Assembly: GCF_003434305.1 (NCBI RefSeq)
Contig: NZ_QKKX01000030.1
Span: 124,001 to 188,000, forward strand
Source of the DNA: Micromonospora sp. MW-13
GTDB lineage: Bacteria; Actinomycetota; Actinomycetes; Mycobacteriales; Micromonosporaceae
DNA: 64,000 nt
Direction of reading: 5' to 3'
A program made the position numbers and the translations under genes. Position 1 is the first letter of the stretch. Each line of letters begins with the position of its first letter. Positions 55,003-63,259 of the stretch are shown in pieces. Below the pieces are notes generated by a model. The model made no database searches. It was not told the origin of the DNA and was given only the letters and a program-made list of their open reading frames with translations.

Positions 55003-55206
55003 GTGTCGGACCGCGAGCTCTACTGCGATACCTGCGGGGGCGTGCAGCCGTTCGAGGCGCCGCCCTGCGCCGACGGCCACGGCGCCGACTGCCCGGAGCT
55101 GGCCTGCACCGGCTGTGGCGCAGCCGTGCTGATCGCCACGTTCACCTTCCCGGCCACCCGGCTCACCGGCCGCCGCCACCGCGCGTCCCGACGCCACGCC
55201 GCCTGA
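55003..55206 (+). CDS. Small zinc-ribbon-like protein
   Basis: Sixty-seven residues: VSDRELYCDTCGGVQPFEAP, then CADGHGADCPELACTGCGAA and a basic tail RRHRASRRHAA. The paired CDTC and CTGC motifs, with other cysteines between, should bind zinc. The basic tail could contact nucleic acid. GTG start with GAGGAG 6 nt upstream. No recognised family, function unknown. Confidence 0.65.
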   Translation: MSDRELYCDTCGGVQPFEAPPCADGHGADCPELACTGCGAAVLIATFTFPATRLTGRRHRASRRHAA

Positions 55207-55436
55207 CCAGCACCTCACCCCGGCCAGCAGACGCCTGACCGACCCGCGCCCCGCCCGCGACCTGCCCTGACCAGCCCGGCGGGGTTCCGGCGAAGATCCA
55301 CTCCAGTTGCCGCACAACGCTCCTTGCTGCGTCTACGAAGGCGCGACATGCCGCACACCGAGTCGATCAACACGACGGGACCGACCAGAGGCGGGCCGGA
55401 CAGAAGCGCGCCCGACCAGAGGCGGGGCCGGACAGG
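55207..55436. other. Intergenic spacer with short direct repeats
   Basis: About 230 bases. CGACCAGAGGCGGG(G)CCGGACAG occurs twice (near 55382 and 55412). Otherwise nothing recognised between the zinc-ribbon gene and the ctaF terminator. Confidence 0.45.
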
Positions 55437-55476
55437 CAGGAAGCCCGCGCCCCTGGAACGGGGTGCGGGCTTCCTG
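55437..55476 (-). terminator. Hairpin after ctaF
   Basis: A 12-bp perfect stem (55437-55448 with 55465-55476), a G-T wobble pair and four more inner pairs, 6-base loop; 20 bases after the ctaF stop. Confidence 0.85.
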
Positions 55477-55496
55477 ACGTGTTGCCGGGGCGCCGG

Positions 55497-55925
55497 TCAG
55501 TGCTCGGCGGTGCGCCGGGTGCCGGTGTAGTACTCGAAGAGCAGGCCGCAGGCGGCGAAGACGACCGCCAGCAGGCCCAGGCCGATCAGCCAGAACTGCC
55601 AGAACGCCAGGCCGAGGCCGGCGATCGCGGCGGCCAACGCCAGCCCGATGGGCCAGTAGCTGCCCGGGCTGAAGAAGCCGATCTCGCCCGCGCCGTCGGC
55701 GATCTCGCCGTCCGGCCGGTCCTCCGGACGCAGGTCGATGCGGCGGGAGACGAACCAGAAGAAGCCGCCGCACATCGTGCAGAGCAGGAACGACAGCAGC
55801 AGCGCCACGGTGCCGACCCACTCGACCCGGCCGCCGGAGTCGCCGTACGTCCAGGCGCCGTAGAGAACCGTCGTGCCGAAGAGGAACCCGGCGATGACCA
55901 GGAAGATACGCCACTCGGTCTTCAT
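55497..55925 (-). CDS. ctaF: Actinobacterial cytochrome c oxidase subunit IV
   Basis: Small accessory subunit of the actinobacterial aa3 oxidase, 142 residues with four membrane helices: MKTEWRIFLVIAGFLFGTTV, EWVGTVALLLSFLLCTMCGG-FFWF, WPIGLALAAAIAGLGLAFW, IGLGLLAVVFAACGLLFEYY, and a short hydrophilic loop with IDLRPEDRPDGEIADGAGE and GFFSPGSYWP, both family landmarks. Follows ctaC by 10 bases in one operon. Confidence 0.95.
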   Translation of the reverse strand: MKTEWRIFLVIAGFLFGTTVLYGAWTYGDSGGRVEWVGTVALLLSFLLCTMCGGFFWFVSRRIDLRPEDRPDGEIADGAGEIGFFSPGSYWPIGLALAAAIAGLGLAFWQFWLIGLGLLAVVFAACGLLFEYYTGTRRTAEH

Positions 55926-55935
55926 GCCCGCTCCC

Positions 55936-56907
55936 TCAGCTTCCCGCGCCGGCGGTGACGTCGTCCGGGTTGAAGTTGGCCGTGTCGCGCCGGGTCTTGA
56001 ACGGCACGGTGGTGGAGGCGTACGGGTCCTCGCCGATCGCGGTGAGCGCCTCCTGCGTCGACCTGCCGTCCCGCTTGGCGGCCAGGAACTGGTCGTACTG
56101 CTGCGGGGAGACGACCCGCAGCTCGAAGTTCATGAACGCGTGGTAGCTGCCGCACAGCTCGGCGCAGCGACCGACGTACGCGCCCTCGGCGTCGAGGCTG
56201 GAGACCTCGAAGACGTTGCGAACGTTGCCCGGCATGACGTCCCGCTTGAACAGCAGCTCCGGCACCCAGAACGAGTGGACGACGTCCTTGCTGTGCTCCT
56301 CGAACCGGATGGACCGGTCGGTCGGCAGGACCAGGATCGGGATGACCTCGCTGGTGCCGAGCACCGAGGCCACCGTGTTGGCGTCCTTGCCCTGGCCGTC
56401 GCGGTAGTTGAACTGCCAGTTCCACTTGAAGGCGATGACCTCGACCGTGATGTCGGGGTTCTTCGTCGTCTTCGTCACGTCGGTCTGCACGACCGCCGTG
56501 TAGTAGAAGAGCACCGACACGATCAGGATCGGGGCGATCGTGTAGAGGAACTCCATCGGCAGGTTGTAGCGCGTCTGCACCGGCAGGTCGTTGCCCCGCT
56601 TCCGGTAGCGCACCACGCACCAGAAGATCAGGCCCCAGACGAACACGCCGACCGCGAGCGCCGCGATGCAGGACGCGATCCACAGGTTGTACATCCGGTG
56701 CGACTCGGGCGAGATGCCGCCCTGCGGCCAGCCGAAGCCGGCGAAGGTCTTGCCGACGTCACAGCCCGTGAGCAGGACCAGCAGCGCCGCGCCGCCGAGG
56801 CCGAGCCCGGCGAGCCGACCAGCACCACGCCGCCGGCGTCCACCGGCTCCCGGGGAAGCGCTGTGCCGTACGGCCGACGGCCGTACCTCCGAACTCCTTG
56901 CGACCAC
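55936..56907 (-). CDS. ctaC: Cytochrome c oxidase subunit II (CuA), lipoprotein
   Basis: Accepts electrons from the bc1 cytochrome cc. The 323-residue precursor has a long basic N-terminus, hydrophobic stretch and lipobox LLTGC (Cys49), then two membrane helices (YNLWIASCIAALAVGVFVWG, FLYTIAPILIVSVLFYYTAV). The cupredoxin domain has FKWNWQFNYRDG, HSFWVPELLFKRD and the CuA ligands CAELCGSYHAFM. GTG start after GGGAGG. First gene of ctaC-ctaF; no ctaD follows it, unlike in Streptomyces. Divergent from the cysteine desulfurase gene. Confidence 0.97.
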   Translation of the reverse strand: MVARSSEVRPSAVRHSASPGAGGRRRRGAGRLAGLGLGGAALLVLLTGCDVGKTFAGFGWPQGGISPESHRMYNLWIASCIAALAVGVFVWGLIFWCVVRYRKRGNDLPVQTRYNLPMEFLYTIAPILIVSVLFYYTAVVQTDVTKTTKNPDITVEVIAFKWNWQFNYRDGQGKDANTVASVLGTSEVIPILVLPTDRSIRFEEHSKDVVHSFWVPELLFKRDVMPGNVRNVFEVSSLDAEGAYVGRCAELCGSYHAFMNFELRVVSPQQYDQFLAAKRDGRSTQEALTAIGEDPYASTTVPFKTRRDTANFNPDDVTAGAGS

Positions 56908-57063
56908 CTGGTCCTGCCTCCCTAGCGCGCCGCGGTGGTTGTTGTCCCCGTACCAGCGGCAAAGGCGTCACCGACGGTCGCAGATTACTCGACCATGACG
57001 GGCCTGACCGTGTTGGGGTGGCCGTCCGCCCCCATCGGGGGGATCTTGGGCATACCGGCGCGA

Positions 57064-57069
57064 TAGCGT
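57064..57069 (+). promoter_or_regulatory. -10 box (TAGCGT) for leaderless desulfurase transcript
   Basis: TAGCGT ends 7 nt before the desulfurase GTG; no Shine-Dalgarno sequence between. Confidence 0.55.
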
Positions 57070-57076
57070 CGGAGCC

Positions 57077-58228
57077 GTGAGCGCACCCTCGGTCTACCTG
57101 GACGCGGCCACCGCCGCGCCGCCGCACCCGGTCGCCCGGCAGGCCCTGCTGGCCGCCCTCGACGACGGCTGGGCCGATCCGGCCAGGCTCTACACGCAGG
57201 CCCGCCGGGCCCGGCAACTGCTCGACGCGGCCCGCGAGGCCGCCGCGGCCACCCTCGGCGTCCGCGCCGACGAGCTGTCCTTCACCCCCAGCGGTACGAC
57301 CGCGGCGCACTCGGCCGTGCTCGGCGGCCTGGCCGGGCGGCGCCGGGTGGGCGGCGCTCTGGTGCACTCCGCGATCGAGCACTCAGCCGTGCTGCACGCC
57401 GCCGAGCGGCACGTCGCCGCCGGCGGCACGGCGACCTGCGTGCCGGTGGACCGGCTCGGCCGGGTCGAGGTGGCTGCCTGGTCTGCGGCGGTCGCCGCGC
57501 CGGGCGTGGCCCTCGCCGCGCTGATCGGGGCCAGCCACGAGGTGGGCACCGTGCAGCCGGTGGCCGAGGCCGCCGCCGCGTGCGCCGCCGCCGGGGTGCC
57601 GCTGTACGTCGACGCGGCCCAGCTCGTCGGGCGGGCCCCGGTGCCGGGCGGCTGGTCGGTGCTGACCGCCAGCGCGCACAAGTGGGGCGGCCCGCCCGGC
57701 GTCGGGCTGCTGGTGGTGCGCAAGGGCACCCGGTGGGAGTCGCCGTGGCCGGCCGACGAGCGGGAGTCGGGGCGTACCCCCGGGGTGGTGAACCTGCCCG
57801 CGGTGGTGGCGGCGGCGGCGAGCCTGCGCGCGGCGGCGGCCGACGCGGCGGCCGAGGCTGCCCGGCTGGCCCCGCTGGTGGACCTGATCCGGGCCCGGGT
57901 GGCGGCCGAGGTGCCGGACGTGGAGGTGGTCGGCGACCCGGTCGACCGGCTCCCCCACCTGGTCACCTTCTCCTGCCTGTACGTCGACGGCGAGGCGCTG
58001 CTGCACGCGCTGGACCGCCGGGGGTTCGCGGTCTCCTCGGGCTCGTCCTGCACGTCGTCGACGCTGCGCCCGTCGCACGTGCTGGAGGCGATGGGGGTGC
58101 TGTCGCACGGCAACGTGCGGGTGTCGCTGCACCGGGAGACGACCCCGGCGCAGGTGGAGCGGTTCCTCGCCGAGCTGCCGGGGATCGTCACGGAGCTGCG
58201 CGCCGAGGCTGGGGTGGTGGGGCTGTGA
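57077..58228 (+). CDS. Cysteine desulfurase (class V aminotransferase, NifS/IscS type)
   Basis: PLP enzyme that removes sulfur from L-cysteine as an enzyme persulfide for Fe-S clusters or thio-modification. The 383 residues have SVYLDAATAAPPHPVARQAL, FTPSGTTAAHSAVLGGL, HEVGTVQPVAE, the PLP lysine in LTASAHKWGGPPGVGLL (Lys202) and the catalytic loop SSGSSCTSST (Cys325). A complete group I enzyme. The next gene, a TusA protein, overlaps its stop by GTGA, which gives it a dedicated sulfur acceptor. Confidence 0.94.
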   Translation: MSAPSVYLDAATAAPPHPVARQALLAALDDGWADPARLYTQARRARQLLDAAREAAAATLGVRADELSFTPSGTTAAHSAVLGGLAGRRRVGGALVHSAIEHSAVLHAAERHVAAGGTATCVPVDRLGRVEVAAWSAAVAAPGVALAALIGASHEVGTVQPVAEAAAACAAAGVPLYVDAAQLVGRAPVPGGWSVLTASAHKWGGPPGVGLLVVRKGTRWESPWPADERESGRTPGVVNLPAVVAAAASLRAAAADAAAEAARLAPLVDLIRARVAAEVPDVEVVGDPVDRLPHLVTFSCLYVDGEALLHALDRRGFAVSSGSSCTSSTLRPSHVLEAMGVLSHGNVRVSLHRETTPAQVERFLAELPGIVTELRAEAGVVGL

Positions 58229-58488
58229 CCGGGCCGGACGAGGTGACCAGGCCGGCGGCACCGACCGCCCCCGCCGAGGTGCTGGACTGTCGGGGTCAGC
58301 GCTGCCCGCTGCCGGTGATCGGGCTGGCCCGCCGGCTGCCGGAGCTGCCGGTCGGTGCGGTGCTGCGGGTCCTCGCCGACGACCCGGCGGCGGCCGTCGA
58401 CATCCCGGCCTGGTGCCGGATGCGCGGCCAGGAGTTCGTCGCCGCGCACTCCGAGGGCCCCGGCTACGAGGTCCGCCGCACCCACTGA
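58225..58488 (+). CDS. TusA-family sulfurtransferase
   Basis: An 87-residue sulfur-carrier protein with the CPxP motif: VLDCRGQRCPLPVIGLARRL (Cys22, Cys27), followed by LRVLADDPAAAVDIPAWCRM typical of the fold. The N-terminal ~18 residues are an extra tail. It should accept sulfane sulfur from the upstream desulfurase, with which it is translationally coupled (GTGA overlap), and pass it on, for instance to a tRNA-thiolation, molybdopterin or Fe-S target. Confidence 0.93.
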   Translation: MTGPDEVTRPAAPTAPAEVLDCRGQRCPLPVIGLARRLPELPVGAVLRVLADDPAAAVDIPAWCRMRGQEFVAAHSEGPGYEVRRTH

Positions 58489-58507
58489 GCCGCCCACGAC
58501 CCGCGCC

Positions 58508-58810
58508 TCATGGGCTCGTGCTCGATGGCAGGGCGTCGATCCAGATCAACCGGAGTTGACGACCAGTGCGGCTGAAGAGCCGGAGTGCGCCCTCGGCGTC
58601 CGCGAAGTGCCCGGTCGACGTCCGATCGTCGCTGTGGAGCAGGACGCCGTCCTCGAACGACATGCCCCAGGCGAAGACTCGGCCGTCGACCCGGTCGCCG
58701 TGCTCCTCGCAGATCGCGAACCGCCGGGGCGCGAACTCGTTCACCAACTCGACAAGCATCAGCTGAAATTCCTCGGGCGTGCCGAGTGGCTCGGTCGTCG
58801 GGTCAAGCAT
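58508..58810 (-). CDS. Hypothetical protein, divergent from the XRE regulator
   Basis: One hundred residues: MLDPTTEPLGTPEEFQLMLV, NEFAPRRFAICEEHGDRVDG, RVFAWGMSFEDGVLLHSDD, and an acidic-to-hydrophobic C-terminus RTGRQLRLIWIDALPSS. The composition is that of a small soluble alpha+beta protein. I do not recognise the family. The ATG at 58810 is preferred (GGAGGT 4 nt upstream) over 58855. It shares the intergenic region, with its palindrome, with the XRE-DUF397 genes, so co-regulation or immunity-type pairing is possible. Confidence 0.65.
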   Translation of the reverse strand: MLDPTTEPLGTPEEFQLMLVELVNEFAPRRFAICEEHGDRVDGRVFAWGMSFEDGVLLHSDDRTSTGHFADAEGALRLFSRTGRQLRLIWIDALPSSTSP

Positions 58811-58832
58811 GGCCACCTCCAGAAGGTTGATT

Positions 58833-58846
58833 GCTATACGTATAGC
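58833..58846. promoter_or_regulatory. Perfect 14-bp palindrome, candidate operator
   Basis: GCTATACGTATAGC is a perfect palindrome, unusually A/T-rich here, 23 bases upstream of the divergent hypothetical gene and 73 upstream of the XRE gene. It also contains -10-like TATACG/TATAGC words. Likely site of the XRE regulator. Confidence 0.55.
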
Positions 58847-58918
58847 CCGTCGCATTGCCTATTGGAAGTGGTGGCGGCATGATGTCTTCATCGGTACACG
58901 AACGTGGAGGCGAAGCTG

Positions 58919-59767
58919 ATGGGACCGCGAACAGATCCTTCCGCGCTGCGCTGGCTGATCGGGGCCGAGCTGGGCCGATATCGCCGCGAGTCGCCGATGA
59001 CGCTGACCGAACTCGCGGCCCGCACCGGCATCGGCAAGCCGAAGCTCGGCCACATGGAGACCGGCCGCTACCAGCAGTTTCCCGAGGACATCGCGAACAT
59101 CCTGCGGGCCTGCGGGGCCGACCAGCCGGCGATCGACCGGCTCACCACGCTCGCCACCCGCTCCGACGCCAAGACGTGGTGGGCGCCCTGGGCCGCCGTG
59201 ATGCCGGACTGGTTCAAGACGTACGTCGGCCTGGAAGGGCTGGCCGACAGCGCGTTCGTGTTCGAGTCCATGGTCATCCCCGGCCTGCTCCAGACCGAGG
59301 AGTACGCCCAGGCGCTGACCCTCGGCACCGGGTTCGTCCGCCCCGACCACGCCGAGCGTTTCGTGTCCTTCCGGCAGACCCGGGCCAGGAGGCTCACCGA
59401 CGACGAGCCGCTCACCCTGCACGCGGTGGTCGGCGAGGCGGCGCTGCGGCTGCGGGTCAACGGCGACGAGACCCGGCGGGCCCAGCTCGCGCACCTGGTC
59501 GCCATGTCCGAGCTGCCGAACGTCACCGTGCAGGTGCTCCGCCCCGAGGACGGGCCGCACTCCGCGACGCCGCTGGGGAAGTTCGTGCTGCTGGACTTCG
59601 CCCACGTCCGGCCGATCGCCTACACCGAGGTGCTCGACGGGGCGCTGTACGTGCAGGACCCCGACGGCGTACGCACCTATAGCATGGTGGCCGACAACCT
59701 GCGCCAGGTCGCCCTCTCCCCCGCCGAGTCGCGCGCGTTGATCCGAGAGCTGGCCGGCGCGGCCTAA
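58919..59767 (+). CDS. XRE-family regulator with DUF5753 domain
   Basis: A 282-residue protein. The HTH is MTLTELAARTGIGKPKLGHM (~29-48), followed by ETGRYQQFPEDIANILRACG. The C-terminal ~180 residues are DUF5753: WFKTYVGLEGLADSAFVFES, MVIPGLLQTEEYAQAL, VVGEAALRLRVNGDETRRAQ, VTVQVLRPEDGPH. In actinomycetes these proteins come with a DUF397 partner and act in development or antibiotic control (WhiJ-type). ATG after GGAGGCGAAG. The next gene is the DUF397 partner 15 bases later. Confidence 0.93.
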   Translation: MGPRTDPSALRWLIGAELGRYRRESPMTLTELAARTGIGKPKLGHMETGRYQQFPEDIANILRACGADQPAIDRLTTLATRSDAKTWWAPWAAVMPDWFKTYVGLEGLADSAFVFESMVIPGLLQTEEYAQALTLGTGFVRPDHAERFVSFRQTRARRLTDDEPLTLHAVVGEAALRLRVNGDETRRAQLAHLVAMSELPNVTVQVLRPEDGPHSATPLGKFVLLDFAHVRPIAYTEVLDGALYVQDPDGVRTYSMVADNLRQVALSPAESRALIRELAGAA

Positions 59768-59782
59768 CCCTCGGAGGCCACC

Positions 59783-60010
59783 ATGCTTAACCCCACCCCC
59801 GACCTCGCCGCCGCCCGCTGGTTCACCAGCAGCCGCAGCGCCAACAACGGCGACTGCGTGGAGTGCGCCGTCCTGCCCGACGTCATGGCGGTGCGCGACA
59901 GCAAGGACCGGTCCGGCCCGACGCTCGTCTTCCCTGCCCGCCAGTGGTCCGCGTTCGTCGCCGCGGCCACCTCCGGCACCGTCGCCCCGCCGCAGGCGGC
60001 GCGGCGCTAG
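59783..60010 (+). CDS. DUF397 protein, partner of the XRE-DUF5753 regulator
   Basis: Seventy-five residues with the family core ARWFTSSRSANNGDCVECAV followed by VMAVRDSKDRSGPTLVFPAR QWSAFV (DUF397). Family members are small partners of XRE-DUF5753 regulators and are thought to modulate them as in the WhiJ/BldB systems; the mechanism is not settled. ATG after CTCGGAGG. A long hairpin follows. Confidence 0.92.
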   Translation: MLNPTPDLAAARWFTSSRSANNGDCVECAVLPDVMAVRDSKDRSGPTLVFPARQWSAFVAAATSGTVAPPQAARR

Positions 60011-60039
60011 GGCCGAGGGCAGCCGCTGCCGACGTCCCT

Positions 60040-60102
60040 TGATCGTCTGCGGCTGAGCGGCAACTGTGTCGGCGTGTCGTGCCACTCAGCCGCAGACGAT
60101 CA
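60040..60102. terminator. Long inverted repeat between convergent genes
   Basis: Arms of 18 bp (60040-60057 with 60085-60102), perfect, with a 27-base loop that can form four more inner pairs. Ends both the DUF397 gene and, from the other side, the AdoK-type kinase gene. Confidence 0.75.
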
Positions 60103-60141
60103 TCGCGTGCTGGTCAGTTCAGCGCGCCGGCCGGGCCGGGC

Positions 60142-61324
<1,183 letters not shown>

Positions 61325-61366
61325 AAAAAAGACAACGGGGCCACCCCCGGATCGGGGGTGGCCCCG
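61325..61366 (-). terminator. Intrinsic terminator of the HesB/ErpA gene, with T-tract
   Basis: A 13-bp perfect stem (61336-61348 with 61354-61366), 5-base loop, followed on the minus strand by a run of six T (61330-61325), rare in this genome. A classic Rho-independent terminator. Confidence 0.92.
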
Positions 61367-61391
61367 CCGCATCGGCCGAAGGGGCGCCGAC

Positions 61392-61760
61392 TCAGCTGAA
61401 CGAGTCGCCGCAGGCGCAGGAGCTGCCCGCGTTCGGGTTGTCGATGGTGAAGCCCTGGGCGTCGATCCGGTCGGCGAAGTCGATGGTGGCGCCGGACAGG
61501 TAGGGGGCGCTCATCCGGTCGACGACGACCTCGACGCCGTCGAAGTCGGTGACGACGTCGCCGTCGAGCGAGCGCTCGTCGAAGAAGAGCTGGTACCGCA
61601 GGCCGGAGCAGCCGCCTGGCTGCACCGCCACCCGGAGCCGCAGGTCGTTGCGGTCCTCCTGCTCGATCAGGGCCTTGACCTTCTGCGCCGCGACGTCGGT
61701 GAGGACGACGGAAGTAGGGGTCTTGGCCTCGGTCGACTCGGTCTGCGCTGGCGTGGTCAC
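61392..61760 (-). CDS. erpA: HesB/IscA-type iron-sulfur cluster insertion protein (ErpA-like)
   Basis: A 122-residue A-type Fe-S carrier, equivalent to Rv2204c. It has LRLRVAVQPGGCSGLRYQLF with the first cluster cysteine and the C-terminal SSCACGDSFS with the Cys-x-Cys pair, the three ligands of the family. The GTG at 61760 (VTTPAQTEST) has GGGAGAT 6 nt upstream; longer frames lack this. Probably delivers [2Fe-2S]/[4Fe-4S] clusters to client enzymes; nearby nadA encodes a [4Fe-4S] enzyme. Confidence 0.94.
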   Translation of the reverse strand: MTTPAQTESTEAKTPTSVVLTDVAAQKVKALIEQEDRNDLRLRVAVQPGGCSGLRYQLFFDERSLDGDVVTDFDGVEVVVDRMSAPYLSGATIDFADRIDAQGFTIDNPNAGSSCACGDSFS

Positions 61761-62027
61761 GTGGAAATCTCCCTGCGCGGTCTGGGTCTGGACGCACTGG
61801 CCAACGTCTCGCGTCGTCCAGTGATTCCCGATGTGGTCGCAGACCCGATCGTACGCCGCCTCGGCCGGGACCACCCCTTCGACGTGATCCGGGCCCGGGA
61901 TCCCGCCGGATAGGGGCCCGCACACACCCCGCGAGGCCGTCCTAGGAGGATAGGTGGGAAGCGGACGTTCGACGGCGCCGCCAGCCGCGGGGGTGAGCGG
62001 GCCGTCGGCCGCCCACCCGGCCGGCGC
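61761..62027. other. Intergenic between erpA-like gene and glycerate kinase gene
   Basis: About 270 bases. Contains the erpA promoter/RBS region; no clear hairpin after the glycerate kinase gene and no coding pattern. Confidence 0.4.
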
Positions 62028-63164
62028 TCAACGGCTCCACTGGCGGGCCAGCCGGGCGCCGAGCTGGCGCAGCCCCTCCGCCGGGCGGCTGAGCGCCGCG
62101 GCGAGCCCGCCACGCTCCTCCCCACCGAAGTGCTCCACCAGGCTGTACGCGTCGGTGACGCCGGCCGAGGCCGCCTCGCGCCGCCCGGTGCTCACCTGCC
62201 CGGCCAGCACCACGCAGGGCACCCCCCGGTCCCGGGCGGCCCCGGCCACCCCGGCGACGACCTTGCCGCGCAGCGACTGGTGGTCGAAGGAGCCCTCGCC
62301 CGTGACCACCAGGTCGGCCGCGTCGAGCGCGGCGGGCAGCCCGATGGCCTCGGTGACCAGGCCGATGCCGGACTCGCACCGGCCGCCGAGGGCCAGGATC
62401 GCCGCGCCGAGGCCGCCCGCCGCGCCGCCGCCGGGCAGCGCGCCGAGGCCCGCCGGGCAGCCGGGCAGGTCCCGTTCCAGTACGCCGGCGAAGCGCTCCA
62501 GCGCGGCGTCGAGCAGCAGCACGTCGGCGCGGGTCGCGCCCTTCTGCGGGCCGTAGACGCTGCTGGCCCCGTGCAGCCCGAGCAGCGGGTTGTCCACGTC
62601 GGTCGCGGCGACCAGGGTGGCGCCCCGCAGCCGGGGCGCGCCGTCCAGCCCGGCGACCCCGGCCAGCGCCGCCCCGCCGTACGGCAGGGCGCGGCCGGCC
62701 TCGTCGAGCGCGGTGACGCCGAGCGCGGTGAGCAGACCGGCCCCGCCGTCGTTGGTGCCGGAACCGCCGAGCCCGATCACCACCGTCCGGGCGCCGTGCT
62801 CCACCGCGGCGGTGACCAGCGCGCCGAGCCCGTACGAGGTGGTGGTCTTCGGGTCGCGCTCGGCGGCGGCGAGCAGGTGCAGGCCGCACGCCTGGGCGCT
62901 CTCCAGGTACGCCGTGCCGTCGCCCGTGAGCAGGATCTCACCGTCGGCCGGCCGGCCGAGCGGGTCGACGGTCGGCACCGGCACCCGGCGCCCGCCGAGC
63001 GCCTCGGCGAGGACGGCGACGAAGCCCGGACCGCCGTCGGTGAGCGGGCGGATGAGCAGGTCGTCGGCGTCGGCCACCTCCCGCCAGCCCTCGGCCACCG
63101 CCGCGGCGACCTCCTGGGCCGACAGCGTGCCGGCGAACTTGTCGGGGCAGAGCAGCACGCGCAT
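62028..63164 (-). CDS. Glycerate kinase
   Basis: Phosphorylates D-glycerate (to 2- or 3-phosphoglycerate). The 378-residue GlxK-family protein has MRVLLCPDKFAGTLSAQEVA, PLTDGGPGFVAVLAEAL, the GDGTAYLESAQACGL loop, VIGLGGSGTNDGGAGLLTAL and VVTGEGSFDHQSLRGKV. Equivalent to Rv2205c. The ATG at 63164 sits at the start of homology; the ten upstream residues of the longer frame are unconserved. It is divergent from nadA. Confidence 0.9.
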   Translation of the reverse strand: MRVLLCPDKFAGTLSAQEVAAAVAEGWREVADADDLLIRPLTDGGPGFVAVLAEALGGRRVPVPTVDPLGRPADGEILLTGDGTAYLESAQACGLHLLAAAERDPKTTTSYGLGALVTAAVEHGARTVVIGLGGSGTNDGGAGLLTALGVTALDEAGRALPYGGAALAGVAGLDGAPRLRGATLVAATDVDNPLLGLHGASSVYGPQKGATRADVLLLDAALERFAGVLERDLPGCPAGLGALPGGGAAGGLGAAILALGGRCESGIGLVTEAIGLPAALDAADLVVTGEGSFDHQSLRGKVVAGVAGAARDRGVPCVVLAGQVSTGRREAASAGVTDAYSLVEHFGGEERGGLAAALSRPAEGLRQLGARLARQWSR

Positions 63165-63259
63165 GCCGAGCAGTGTGGCAGGACACATCGGCACGGGGCA
63201 GTGCGGCAGCCCACACCGGCACGGACCGCCTTCTCGCCCGGCTGTGGAACCATGTGGTC

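Noticed and set aside
52861..55317. 818-codon minus-strand open frame including repeat-encoded Arg/Pro segments
   Set aside because: Crosses trpD and the receiver-like gene in antisense and then the 47-bp repeats; produced by GC bias and repeats.
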